Origin: Tannerella sp.
GTDB taxonomy: Bacteria; Bacteroidota; Bacteroidia; Bacteroidales; Tannerellaceae
Direction: 5' to 3'
Assembly: GCA_031257565.1 (NCBI GenBank)
Contig: JAIROL010000288.1
Coordinates: 1-39,556 of the forward strand
Length of the DNA stretch: 39,556 nt
The notes beneath the pieces were generated by a model. That model saw only the letters and a list, made by a program, of their open reading frames with translations, did no database searches and had not been told where the DNA came from. The position numbers were made by a program, and so were the translations under genes. Below, piece by piece: positions 22,750 through 31,257 of this stretch (its first letter is position 1; each line of letters begins with the position of its first letter).

Positions 22750-25700
22750 TTATGGAATAGCGGCGCCGACGTACTTTAAATTTCCCCGTACCGAAGCGCA
22801 ATTTTCGGCGAGGTCGCGGATGTCGGGGTTGGGTTCGACGACGGTTATCCGGAGGTTTTTCTTTACTAAGGATAGCAGTAAAGCGTACTCGCCATAGCCG
22901 GCGTTCCGAATAGTCAATTCGCCTTCGTCAGGCATAGCGGCGATTTCGGCGGCGTAGTTGTTGTGTCTTTTCAGATTCCGACGGACGGCGCGTTCAATGG
23001 CCGGGCCTTTGTAGATATAGTTTTTGAGAACTAAGTCGGCATAGTATTCCGGGGTTTCGAGTTCTTTACTCAGTTTTTTGTACTCGGCTTGATAGTAGTG
23101 GCGGACGTCCTTTGAACGCAAGGAGTAGTTCTTGCGGAAACGCTCGTCGCCGTAGGTTATTCCGGGCATTACCTGAATGTGGATCCGGCCTTTACGAAGC
23201 ATGAATTCATCTTTTGGCAATACATGTCCCGCACCGTGTATCATTACGGGGATGATATCCAGATTCAACTGTTCGGCCAGATAAAATGCGCCGCGATGAA
23301 AACGTTTGATTGAACAGTCGGCCGAACGTGTTCCTTCAGGAAATATAACAATCGAATAACCCCGATTAACCGCATCCTGTAACTGGTCTATCGCATTTTC
23401 TATTCCGTTGGAAACAGGGTAGAAATCGGCATATTTTATCAGTTTTCCATAAAACGGGGAATTCCACGCCCATTCGTTTGTCAGTATTATCAATTTCGGC
23501 GTCAGCATCATAATGCACATCAGGTCGAGATGCGCCTGATGATTGCAGATGATAACAGCCGGTTTATCAAACGTTTCACCGGACAAGTTTCGGAATGTTG
23601 TTTTCACTTGTGGAATATGATAAATAACAAAATTGGCTATCCGGTACAATAGTTTATGGTATTTACGCTTTTTCTTTTCCGTCGTTCGTCCGGACATAAC
23701 CGTCATCCATCCGATAACAGTTATGATTGCGCTCATTATCAGGAAGAACAAAAATGAATAGATCGTACATAACAGATTTTTAAATGTTACGGGTATCAGA
23801 CGTTTTTTATCCTTTTTCATCGTCAGCAGGCGGAATAACAGCGACGGAAAAATATACGCCATGATAACGACCGAAAACATTCCCACAATTGTTACTTCGG
23901 CAAGCGAACGGAGCGCAGGATGTTTCGCAAATATCAACATACCCATTCCGACAAACATAATCAATGCCGACAATGCAATACTCTTTTTATACGACGCCAG
24001 CATCTTACGACGGTACGCGTATTCGTACATCAAACCTTCGGTCATAAATATCGTATAATCGTCGCCCTGACCGAAAATAAACGTCGCCAGAATGATATTC
24101 ACAATATTGAAACGGATATCAAAAATATTCATCATTCCAAGTATCCATATCCAACTGAGAGCCAACGGCAAAAATGCGATAAGGCTTAATTCGATACGGC
24201 CTAATGAGAATATCAGGAAAACGAAAACGATAATCCCGCAGACATAAAGTACATAATTGAAATTGTCGGATAAAGACGAAATCATACGACGCGTAATAGA
24301 ACCGGCGTCGAAAGCGATTGACGAAGAGGCATAGTCGTTCAGTTTTTCTTCTAATTCCCGCGCTTTTGACGCGTCTGTATAAAGCATATTGACAACTGCC
24401 GCTTTATCCTCTTTCTCGATGATATAGTTCCCGGCAAGCGTTTCTCTTATCGGATTGAAATGCGACAAATCAACCGCTTCCCATTTTCGGTCAACCCTGT
24501 CTTCGAATGTTTGGAACGCATCCTCCCGAAAACCTGTCTTTTGCGACTCTTCATGAAGGAATGTCATTACGCTGTCTCGGCGCGTACTCCAGAAATTCTC
24601 CCATCGTTTTATCTGTTCCGTCTGACGGGCGCGCGACGGAAAAAATACGCCCACGCCGCCGATTCTGTAAACATCCCCATCTTCAACCAACGACTGCAAT
24701 CTATGTATCCGACTTTCATTTGCCTCGAGAGCCGCTTCCAAATCTTTACCTTCAGTTATATAATACATTGCATGTTGATTTTTATTCAGCAAGCCCATCA
24801 TCTTTTCGAAAGATTTTTTTTGCGACGCCGTCATGTAATTGATTTTCTGCATATCCGTTTCAAAACGATAATTACCGCTGAAAAAACTAAAAAATATTGT
24901 CAGCAGTATAACAGAAAATACCAACCGGCGGTTTTTCTCGAAAGGACGGGCGAAAAATCTGCCTGATAAGGATTTATCTTCTACGAATAGACTTTCCGTT
25001 TTCTCTTTTCTACGCGAAGTCAGGAAGTGCGGCAGAAAAAAGAGAACAAAGAGGATTGTTCCGATAAGAAGAAGCGATGCAAACAAACCAAGATCCTTCA
25101 TGGCGTCGGAGCCGATAAAAACAAGGCTCATAAACGCGCCTGCCGTGGTCATATTTCCGATAGTCAGCGGCTCTGTAATATCTTTGATTACAATCCGGGA
25201 GTCGGGTATGCGACTGTAATGCTCCATAAAATGGAGCGGATAGTTGATGGCAATCCCGAACATAATAGAACTTATGCCGACGGCTATAATCGACGCATCG
25301 CCGCCGATGATGTTCAGCATGGCGAGCGCAAACAACCCGCCGAAAAGAACCGATGTAAATATCGATACTATTTTGCGTACGCTACGGAATGAATAAATAA
25401 GCAATGCAAACATGACTATCATGGCAAGCGTCATGGAAAACATGGTATCTTTCCGTATCTGACGGGCATTCGTCAATCCAATCTCTGAAGCTCCGAAACT
25501 ATCAAATGTAATGTTATCAAATTCCTTTTCCGTTTCAGCGATAAAAGAATTCAGAGAGTCCAGAAATATCGCATTCGCGCCCGTTTCGCTTGCGGGAATA
25601 GCGCAATCGATAAACAGGATGGCTTGATTTTCTTCATTGAACAGATGGTCGTCGTATAGCCGGAACTGATCCCCCACCCTGAAATTTTGCAACTTGCGCA

Positions 25701-26334
25701 TCAAACCGCCCGTCATCTGCAAGGGGTCGTGCAGGAAATTATTCCGGACAATCATTCCTGCCGATGAGACAAGTACATTTTTATCGATAAGTAACTGACG
25801 GGCAATAGCTTCGCGCGTAAGTAGCGTATCCATCCGGCCGTAATCGTCTTCATCCAGGAAATACGGCATATTATCAATGACAAACGAAGATATAGCCAAC
25901 ATCTCCGTCGGATCGATACAATAAAACATACTTTTCACATACGACGCATCCATTCGTGCTTGCAAACGTTCAGCCAATGCGTCAACTGCAGCGGTTTGAA
26001 CGTCTATTGCAGAGCCGGACGGTTCAGGCGGCGCAATCGTCAAGCCGTCGGACGCAATATCCTGTTCGCCGATCGATTGCATATCGGAACCTCCTGTTTC
26101 CGGAAGTTTGAAATTACAATATACCGTTATCGTATTGGAGGATGCAACGTACTGATAGGCATTGTTGATGCGTTCGTTTTCTTTGTTTTCGGGAAGAAAG
26201 CGCGAGATATCTTCCTTAAAACGAATATGATAGGCGGACAATGCGAGCAAAACGACGAGCAGCGACAAAAGCGTAAATAGCGCCCCTCTGCGCTGTGAGA
26301 AATAATCATACGCCGAAAGAAAAAACTTTGTCAT
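22750..26334 (-). CDS. Trifunctional MMPL exporter / lysophospholipid-type acyltransferase / SAM-methyltransferase-like protein
   Basis: A 1194-residue fusion. Residues 1 to about 860 form an RND/MMPL transporter: twelve spans in two halves, each with a large periplasmic loop, and an energy-coupling region FIFGQGDDYTIF. Residues about 880-1090 are a PlsC-type acyltransferase with NHQAHLD (His932, Asp937) and FPEGTRS (998-1004). The last 60 residues are Rossmann-like (NAGYGEYALLLSL, TVVEPNPD), like the methyltransferase end of relatives, but the glycine-rich motif reads NAGYG instead of the usual GxGxG. This architecture is typical of aryl-polyene/flexirubin clusters in Bacteroidota and is thought to move and acylate the polyene lipid. 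Overlaps the glycosyltransferase gene by ATGA. Confidence 0.9.
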   Translation of the reverse strand: MTKFFLSAYDYFSQRRGALFTLLSLLVVLLALSAYHIRFKEDISRFLPENKENERINNAYQYVASSNTITVYCNFKLPETGGSDMQSIGEQDIASDGLTIAPPEPSGSAIDVQTAAVDALAERLQARMDASYVKSMFYCIDPTEMLAISSFVIDNMPYFLDEDDYGRMDTLLTREAIARQLLIDKNVLVSSAGMIVRNNFLHDPLQMTGGLMRKLQNFRVGDQFRLYDDHLFNEENQAILFIDCAIPASETGANAIFLDSLNSFIAETEKEFDNITFDSFGASEIGLTNARQIRKDTMFSMTLAMIVMFALLIYSFRSVRKIVSIFTSVLFGGLFALAMLNIIGGDASIIAVGISSIMFGIAINYPLHFMEHYSRIPDSRIVIKDITEPLTIGNMTTAGAFMSLVFIGSDAMKDLGLFASLLLIGTILFVLFFLPHFLTSRRKEKTESLFVEDKSLSGRFFARPFEKNRRLVFSVILLTIFFSFFSGNYRFETDMQKINYMTASQKKSFEKMMGLLNKNQHAMYYITEGKDLEAALEANESRIHRLQSLVEDGDVYRIGGVGVFFPSRARQTEQIKRWENFWSTRRDSVMTFLHEESQKTGFREDAFQTFEDRVDRKWEAVDLSHFNPIRETLAGNYIIEKEDKAAVVNMLYTDASKARELEEKLNDYASSSIAFDAGSITRRMISSLSDNFNYVLYVCGIIVFVFLIFSLGRIELSLIAFLPLALSWIWILGMMNIFDIRFNIVNIILATFIFGQGDDYTIFMTEGLMYEYAYRRKMLASYKKSIALSALIMFVGMGMLIFAKHPALRSLAEVTIVGMFSVVIMAYIFPSLLFRLLTMKKDKKRLIPVTFKNLLCTIYSFLFFLIMSAIITVIGWMTVMSGRTTEKKKRKYHKLLYRIANFVIYHIPQVKTTFRNLSGETFDKPAVIICNHQAHLDLMCIMMLTPKLIILTNEWAWNSPFYGKLIKYADFYPVSNGIENAIDQLQDAVNRGYSIVIFPEGTRSADCSIKRFHRGAFYLAEQLNLDIIPVMIHGAGHVLPKDEFMLRKGRIHIQVMPGITYGDERFRKNYSLRSKDVRHYYQAEYKKLSKELETPEYYADLVLKNYIYKGPAIERAVRRNLKRHNNYAAEIAAMPDEGELTIRNAGYGEYALLLSLVKKNLRITVVEPNPDIRDLAENCASVRGNLKYVGAAIP

Positions 26335-27071
26335 GATTTTTCCTTTTTGGTAAATAAACGGCGGATAAACATAGACGGATAGCCGTAAACAACAGCCAAC
26401 AGCGTGAGCAGCGTATTCAGCGCGCTGATACGGAAGAAATCTCTGCCCGGACGGAAATGCGTAACGCGTTCGGGAGGATAATAGACGCGCGTCGGAACAG
26501 GAATAATTTTAATGCCTTTCCATGCCGAACGCACAAGCATCTCAAGTTCCGCCTCGTAACGCGAAGATACGGAACGCAGGCCTTTCATCGCCGACAACGG
26601 ATAAAGTCGGAAGCCATTCTGCGTATCGTCAAACCGGTATGCCGTTTGAACGGTAAACCAGAAATTTGAAAATTTATTTGCAAAACTGTTTTTTGCAGGC
26701 ATATCGCCCTCAGTCGTTCGTTGCCCAAGAAGAAAGGCGCCGGGATACCTTTCCGCATAATCGACAAAGCGCTCTATCTCCGACGCAAAATGCTGCCCGT
26801 CGGAATCGATTGTCACAGCGCCTTTATAACCAAGTTCCTCTGCACGGTTAAAGCCGCTTTTCAAGGCATGTCCCTTTCCTTTGTTCGGCAAGTATGATAC
26901 GACCTCGACTTTGCCGGCAAAATTCGTTAGAACTTCAACTGTATTATCGGTCGAACCATCGTTTACCACAATGATGGAGGACGTATATTGAAGAATATCG
27001 TTCAATATCCCGGGAAGAGTCTTCCCGTTATTATAAGTCGGCGCCACTACGCATAAACGTAACGCTTCCAT
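26331..27071 (-). CDS. Family 2 glycosyltransferase (dolichol-phosphate-mannose-synthase-like)
   Basis: A 246-residue GT-A enzyme: VVAPTYNNGKTL (8-19), VVNDGSTDNT (35-44), the metal-binding TIDSDGQH (87-94) and LPNKGKGHALKSGF. It has one C-terminal hydrophobic segment (LNTLLTLLAVVYGYPSMFIR) that may anchor it to the membrane. It would transfer a sugar from a nucleotide donor, in this setting perhaps to the polyene lipid. A GTG at 27137 could extend it by 22 residues of unlike composition; ATG 27071 gives the family-like start MEALRLCVV. Its stop overlaps the MMPL start (ATGA), indicating coupled translation. Confidence 0.86.
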   Translation of the reverse strand: MEALRLCVVAPTYNNGKTLPGILNDILQYTSSIIVVNDGSTDNTVEVLTNFAGKVEVVSYLPNKGKGHALKSGFNRAEELGYKGAVTIDSDGQHFASEIERFVDYAERYPGAFLLGQRTTEGDMPAKNSFANKFSNFWFTVQTAYRFDDTQNGFRLYPLSAMKGLRSVSSRYEAELEMLVRSAWKGIKIIPVPTRVYYPPERVTHFRPGRDFFRISALNTLLTLLAVVYGYPSMFIRRLFTKKEKS

Positions 27072-27144
27072 CCGCAACTGCAAAATTTGCGGGCGCCCTT
27101 GTAATTGTATGTTTTGTGTAGTTCTCTCCGGTCGCACGACGTAT

Positions 27145-27519
27145 TTAATCTTTTATATTTTTCAGGATAAGACTTGATTTTGAAAATATCGTATGATCGT
27201 TCTTCAGAATAGCCGATACGAGCACATGCTCATCCTCCTGTTCCGTATAAGTCAGGAGCGCTGATATCTCGGGCGATTCCAAAGGATTAATGACATGAAG
27301 GAATTTCATGTTTTTTACTGCCTCGGTAAAAAATATTTTACCGAAATAATCCGAAGAAAGCTCTTTTATAATCTGTACTATACAAGCTCCCGGCATAACC
27401 GGATTCCCGGCAAAATGCGCCTGAAAAATAGCATGTGAAGCATTCAGGACCAAACGATATATCCGGCCGTTTTCGATATCTGCGATCTCTTTTACCGTAA
27501 AAAAACTATCCTTAAGCAT
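27145..27519 (-). CDS. FabZ-like hot-dog 3-hydroxyacyl-ACP dehydratase
   Basis: A 124-residue single hot-dog domain. The active-site helix reads HAIFQAHFAGNPVMPGACIVQIIKEL, with the catalytic histidine at His35; the glutamate that FabZ has in PGxLIxEAxAQ is Gln49 here. Such proteins dehydrate beta-hydroxyacyl-ACP during polyene chain elongation. Stop and start codons of this gene and the lipoprotein gene before it abut (27519/27520), so they are in one operon. No ketosynthase or ketoreductase partner is in the window. Confidence 0.8.
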   Translation of the reverse strand: MLKDSFFTVKEIADIENGRIYRLVLNASHAIFQAHFAGNPVMPGACIVQIIKELSSDYFGKIFFTEAVKNMKFLHVINPLESPEISALLTYTEQEDEHVLVSAILKNDHTIFSKSSLILKNIKD

Positions 27520-28110
27520 TTATTGTATCACTTTATCAGGGTCTATTTCAACCATTTTCCTTAATTCATATTGCAGATGATAGCGATTATTCATTAACAA
27601 AACAGAGCCGTCCGGTTCCGCCAACAGTTGCTTTTTTTTGTAGTTGACAACAAGATTCCCGTCCTGTTCAAAACGTTCAAGCCTCTTTTGGAAAGAAGCC
27701 TTTGGATTATCCACATTGAAAAAGAAATACAAATCGGCTGCAACCGTCTTTTTTACATACCATTTATCCATCATTGAAATAACATTGAGCAATTCGCATT
27801 TTTCGTCGGTAACGATAAAATCAAACGCTTTCGCTCCCATCTCATTGATCAGTGTTCCACGCCATTCATCACCGTTTTTCTTCAGAATACAAATACCCGT
27901 AATACGGCTATCGGGAGTTTTCAAAACTACCCGATAGCTGTTTTTCAAACTGTCGGAACGAACATCCGGCGTCCACACAATAGACGCCGTCGGTCTGGCC
28001 GCAGCCGTCCGTTTAATGGTCGGCGTCGCCGAAGAACAACCAATCATAAATACGAGCAGCGAGCAAAGCAATAAACCTTTCGCTATATGTAAAGGCAAGG
28101 ACGTTTTCAT
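27520..28110 (-). CDS. Outer-membrane lipoprotein of the polyene export operon (LolB/DUF3261-like role inferred)
   Basis: A 196-residue lipoprotein with lipobox LVFMIGCSSA (Cys25). The mature part looks beta-rich (SYRVVLKTPDSRITGICILK), and I see no firm family motif. In aryl-polyene clusters the LolA-like carrier is commonly accompanied by a LolB-like or DUF3261 lipoprotein that receives cargo at the outer membrane; the place of this gene right after lolA suggests the same job, as inference. It is 63 bp downstream of the LolA gene and directly abuts the dehydratase gene. Confidence 0.72.
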   Translation of the reverse strand: MKTSLPLHIAKGLLLCSLLVFMIGCSSATPTIKRTAAARPTASIVWTPDVRSDSLKNSYRVVLKTPDSRITGICILKKNGDEWRGTLINEMGAKAFDFIVTDEKCELLNVISMMDKWYVKKTVAADLYFFFNVDNPKASFQKRLERFEQDGNLVVNYKKKQLLAEPDGSVLLMNNRYHLQYELRKMVEIDPDKVIQ

Positions 28111-28173
28111 AAAGACTGTTTTTCAATTCAATATTTTTAATTTCAGATCCTGGACATTCAATTTACCCCGAAC

Positions 28174-28809
28174 TTATTTTGTGAATATATCATCGTTGAT
28201 TGTTGCATTTACCTGAACATTTTTCAAGGTAATGGTTGTCTTATCGCCACTTTTTTCAACCAGTTCTACCGAACGGATACGGTTATCGGATTTTCCGACA
28301 TACAATTGTACGGAAGAAAACATATCCTTTATTTCTTTTTTCCCGGGAGTAAGAATCACTTTATAATCATCGCTTCCCACCATGAATTGGGTATCAAAAT
28401 CAGGCGAATTAACGAGGCCGCTTCCGCTGACGCCGCCAACCATCACTTTGCTTATCTCGCCGAACATTTTGCTTGAGCCGACCGGAATCTTGTTTGTTTT
28501 GCCGCCTGTCGTCATACGCGCGTTTTGCCCGTCCATTGAAAATACGTATTGATAGGGCTTTATGTATTCCCAACGTATTTTGTTTGTTTTTTTATAAAAC
28601 ACCCTGCCTTCGGACGTTACTTTATCGTCCATGAAAGACAACTCCTTTACCTGGATAAAATCGCCCTGCAGGGTATTCATATTACCCGCAGCCCGTGCAA
28701 TCTTATCTACTATTTCCTTCTTTTGCGCTTCCGTCGCATTCTGATACTGTGCCGATAATGAGAACGAACACAAAAGCAAACCTATTAATAAAATCAGATT
28801 TTTTCTCAT
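28174..28809 (-). CDS. LolA-like periplasmic carrier protein
   Basis: A 211-residue protein with a signal peptide (cleavage near LSAQ, residue 21) and the LolA-type half-barrel pattern: MNTLQGDFIQVKELSFMDDK, GRVFYKKTNKIRWEYIKPYQ and YKVILTPGKKEIKDMF. LolA proteins ferry lipidated cargo through the periplasm; cluster-borne copies in aryl-polyene and flexirubin loci are thought to carry the polyene lipid from the MMPL pump to the outer membrane. First gene of the five-gene operon LolA, lipoprotein, dehydratase, glycosyltransferase, MMPL fusion. Confidence 0.88.
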   Translation of the reverse strand: MRKNLILLIGLLLCSFSLSAQYQNATEAQKKEIVDKIARAAGNMNTLQGDFIQVKELSFMDDKVTSEGRVFYKKTNKIRWEYIKPYQYVFSMDGQNARMTTGGKTNKIPVGSSKMFGEISKVMVGGVSGSGLVNSPDFDTQFMVGSDDYKVILTPGKKEIKDMFSSVQLYVGKSDNRIRSVELVEKSGDKTTITLKNVQVNATINDDIFTK

Positions 28810-28869
28810 ACTATGAATTTTTAATCAAAAAAAATATCCTATAAATTCGCAAATAATTTTTTAATATAA

Positions 28870-28900
28870 CCGTATAGTTTTGGCAATCAAAACTATACGG
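28870..28900. terminator. Perfect 13-bp hairpin upstream of the LolA operon
   Basis: CCGTATAGTTTTG, loop GCAAT, CAAAACTATACGG: a perfect stem between the LolA start (28809) and the transposase remnant. It is symmetric, so it may end a transcript entering from the minus-strand side (a gene since lost from the right), or structure the 5' leader of the LolA operon. Confidence 0.5.
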
Positions 28901-28946
28901 CGTCAATTATTTTCACTTTGTATTACAAAAAAAAAGCAGTAAAAAT

Positions 28947-29141
28947 ATGACATGCACAAAAGTAGAAAAAATTTCACAAGCCATCACTCCTTTTGGAGGA
29001 ATAAATTTTATCAATGAAGAATTTTCCCGTTGCGGGTTAGCGAAAATGATTGACAGTGAGTTAGTAATACATAGTAACTTTATAAACTCTAATGATGCAA
29101 TATTGGCTCCGTTTTCCAATTACGACAATCTTCTCCATTAT
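28947..29141 (+). pseudogene. Possible IS1380-type transposase N-terminal fragment
   Basis: The first about 60 codons (MTCTKVEKISQAITPFGGIN, then INEEFSRCGLAKMIDSEL) resemble the N-terminus of IS1380-family transposases, where ITPFGG and a nearby FID are typical. The similarity fades after about residue 45 and the rest of the frame runs antisense through the Rpn gene, so this is a stump. No terminal repeats were found. Confidence 0.45.
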
Positions 29142-29411
29142 GTTGTTAAGGAAACACTTTTAAGACCGGGGTTATATTCGGAAGAGCCAACAGGGCCTAA
29201 AGGATGTGCAACCAGATATTCCCGGTGGAAATTCAAAGATGCAAGTACGGATTATCGAGCTGATCCATTGTGGCTGATGAGTATTCCGTATTTTGACAGA
29301 GCAATCGTAACTGCCAAAACACATCTTTTCCGCGAAATGCGCTCCTGCATCCACAAACCGGTCTTTTTCACCAGTGACTTCCGACTTCCGGTTTGGGCTG
29401 TGTTCTCCGGG
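29142..29411. other. No recognisable gene; scrambled junction
   Basis: Between the transposase stump and the Rpn gene end, open frames on both strands are short or shadow others. One plus-strand frame holds GLKDVQPDIPGGNSKMQVRI followed by stops, which looks like a piece of a real protein that I cannot name. The stretch is probably rearrangement debris. Confidence 0.35.
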
Positions 29412-30479
29412 TTACTGCAACTTGCGGATTTCGTCTGCCGTCAGGCCGGTCAGTTCAGTGACGTCTTCAAGCGACATCCCCTTTTTCAGACAGGCGGCAG
29501 CCACTTTCTCTATTCCTTTCTCCATCCCCTGTTTGATTCCTTTCTCAATTCCTTGTTCCATTCCCTGTTCGATTCCTTGTTCGATTCCTTTCCTGATTCC
29601 CTGTTCTATTCCTTTCCTGATTCCATGTTCCATCCCCTGTTCGATTCCTTTCCTGATTCCTTGTTCCATCCCCTGTTCGATTCCTTGCCTGATTCCTTTC
29701 CTGATTCCTTGTTCCATCCCCTGTTCAATTCCTTGCCTGATTCCTTGTTCCATCCCTGTCCGTTCCGCGTCGGACAGGACGCTACGTTCGGTAAGAATAG
29801 CGTCCCGATACTTGTCGTACGTAAACAGCTGTTTCTTCGTATAGGCGCCCGCTTCCAGGTACTTGACGGCTTCGCGCGTTTCGTCGTTTTCCAGCAGTTC
29901 CTGCGGGACTTCTTCCGTGCTCTCGTTTATCTCTGTCAGGAAACGCATCCACAGTTCGTGAAGCTTCTTCTCCGCACGGTTTTGAGGTACGAACTTCTTC
30001 AGTTCGATAAACACGAACTCCAGGCCGTTGATCTGCTTTTGGGTATCCTTGATATTGACGATTTTGTAGTGATGATAGTACTCGAACTTCATTTCGGGAG
30101 ATTTTTCAAAGTTCTCGTTAACGAAGTTCAGCGCGTAAACAGGCTGCAGCAGTTCGTATTTTTCCGCCCTGTCCAATTGCCGTACGTAGGCTTTCGAGGC
30201 GTTGAGCAGTACGCGGCTCCTGAAACTTTCCGTCCAGTACATCTGCATCTCCACGATGAACTGCCTGCCGATGGCGTCCGTGCAGCGCACGTCCACGATC
30301 GAGTTGCGCAGTATTTCCAGTTCGGGAAGCAGTTCGCCCGTATCATACTCGATGCTGACCACACGCTGCGATTCGTCCAGAGGCAACATGCTGTTGATAA
30401 GGCTTATGCAGAGGTTTTTGTGCTCGCCGAAGACCCGCTTGAAGGTCAAATCGTTTTTCGGATCAAGATAGTATGCCAT
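29412..30479 (-). CDS. Rpn-family PD-(D/E)XK nuclease / putative transposase with tetrapeptide-repeat tail
   Basis: A 355-residue protein of the Rpn (recombination-promoting nuclease) family. The PD-(D/E)XK core is visible: IVDVRCTD (Asp63) and FIVEMQMYW (Glu77, Gln79), preceded by the family start YYLDPKNDLTFKRVFGE. Residues 242-325 are 21 copies of a tetrapeptide G-(I/M)-(E/R/K)-(Q/K/H), likely a long charged helix. A short C-terminal segment follows (KGMSLEDVTELTGLTADEI). Rpn proteins cut DNA and raise RecA-independent recombination; copies in Bacteroidota are numerous. It has its own promoter and lies beside a transposase stump. Confidence 0.9.
   Translation of the reverse strand: MAYYLDPKNDLTFKRVFGEHKNLCISLINSMLPLDESQRVVSIEYDTGELLPELEILRNSIVDVRCTDAIGRQFIVEMQMYWTESFRSRVLLNASKAYVRQLDRAEKYELLQPVYALNFVNENFEKSPEMKFEYYHHYKIVNIKDTQKQINGLEFVFIELKKFVPQNRAEKKLHELWMRFLTEINESTEEVPQELLENDETREAVKYLEAGAYTKKQLFTYDKYRDAILTERSVLSDAERTGMEQGIRQGIEQGMEQGIRKGIRQGIEQGMEQGIRKGIEQGMEHGIRKGIEQGIRKGIEQGIEQGMEQGIEKGIKQGMEKGIEKVAAACLKKGMSLEDVTELTGLTADEIRKLQ
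29505..29756 (-). repeat. 21 imperfect 12-bp repeats encoding tetrapeptides
   Basis: A 252-bp stretch within the Rpn gene built from 12-bp units such as ATTCCTTTCCTG (plus strand). Several higher-order blocks recur, for example the code for GIRKGIEQGMEQ. Because units are multiples of 3, copy-number change would alter the linker length without breaking the frame. Confidence 0.9.
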
Positions 30480-30504
30480 TGCTTTTCTTTTTTTGTTTCT
30501 GCGA

Positions 30505-30535
30505 CAAAGTTAATAAACGGATATGAATCCTGCAA
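30505..30535 (-). promoter_or_regulatory. Promoter of the Rpn gene
   Basis: On the minus strand TTG (30535-30533), 20 nt, then TAACTTTG (30512-30505), matching the Bacteroidota promoter; ATG 30479 follows 26 bp later. Confidence 0.65.
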
Positions 30536-30629
30536 TATCAGGCAGCGAAAAAGGGGCCACTCAGAGAGGACGTCGCTGAAATCCATTAACGACCGATTTG
30601 GGTTAAATAAAATCTGCAGACGGTAGTTT

Positions 30630-31181
30630 TTAGCGATATTGTTTCTTTACAAACTCGGCGATGCGTTTGTAGGCTAAGGAGATGTGTTGATTTACGGCGC
30701 TTTCACTGATGGATAAGAGAGAGGCGATCTGTTTGATTTTCAGTTTGTCGGATAAAACCAGGCGAAAAACTTCTTTACATTTGGGAGGCAGGGAGTCGAC
30801 AGCTTTTTGTATGAGTATTTCATATTCCTCATCCAGCATAATACTTTCAGGATTATGGTAATCCGGAATAAGTTCGGTTTCGTATAGCGATAATCTTTCG
30901 TCGAGGGGCGTATAATTGCGGCGAATATAATGCAGCGCCTGATTTTTAACGGATGTATATAAATAAAGCTCTATATTCTTCACATGAGCGAGGGTTTTTC
31001 TTTTTTTCCAGATATTCGTAAAAACGTCTAAAACCGCTTCTTCGGCAAGTTCTCTTATCTGCAGGTAGTGAAAGGCCCGATGAAATAATTTGTGCGAATA
31101 TGATTCGAATAACATACGCAGGGCATTTTCATCACCTTTTATGATATGATCCAACAAATGGTCAGGATGGATGTTTTTCAT
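30630..31181 (-). CDS. ECF-type RNA polymerase sigma factor (FecI-like)
   Basis: A 183-residue sigma-70 family ECF factor. Region 2 reads KLFHRAFHYLQIRELAEEAVLDVFTNIWKKR and region 4 reads LPPKCKEVFRLVLSDKLKIKQIASLLSISESAVNQHI, with the usual acidic linker. The frame is open to 31256, but a consensus promoter covers 31226-31257, so the ATG at 31181 (MKNIHPDHLL) is the start. It is divergent from the FecR gene, with 182 bp between them; together with the STN-type SusC that follows FecR it should form a trans-envelope signalling system. Confidence 0.93.
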   Translation of the reverse strand: MKNIHPDHLLDHIIKGDENALRMLFESYSHKLFHRAFHYLQIRELAEEAVLDVFTNIWKKRKTLAHVKNIELYLYTSVKNQALHYIRRNYTPLDERLSLYETELIPDYHNPESIMLDEEYEILIQKAVDSLPPKCKEVFRLVLSDKLKIKQIASLLSISESAVNQHISLAYKRIAEFVKKQYR

Positions 31182-31225
31182 TTGATATGTCAGGCATGAA
31201 GATTTGTATCGCAGAAAACAATGAG

Positions 31226-31257
31226 CAAATATAAGCGCCTCAATTTGTAATTGCAAA
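31226..31257 (-). promoter_or_regulatory. Promoter of the ECF sigma gene
   Basis: TTTG (31257-31254), a 20-nt spacer and TATATTTG (31233-31226) on the minus strand: a full match to the housekeeping Bacteroidota promoter. It predicts a transcript start at about 31219 and supports ATG 31181. Confidence 0.75.

Noticed and set aside
29505-29756. Possible CRISPR array or direct-repeat locus
   Set aside because: The 12-bp units are contiguous with no spacers and encode a regular tetrapeptide within an open frame.
28947-30626. A plus-strand open frame of 559 codons
   Set aside because: Only the first about 60 codons look like a protein (transposase stump). The remainder is antisense to the Rpn nuclease gene, whose catalytic motifs and promoter are clear.
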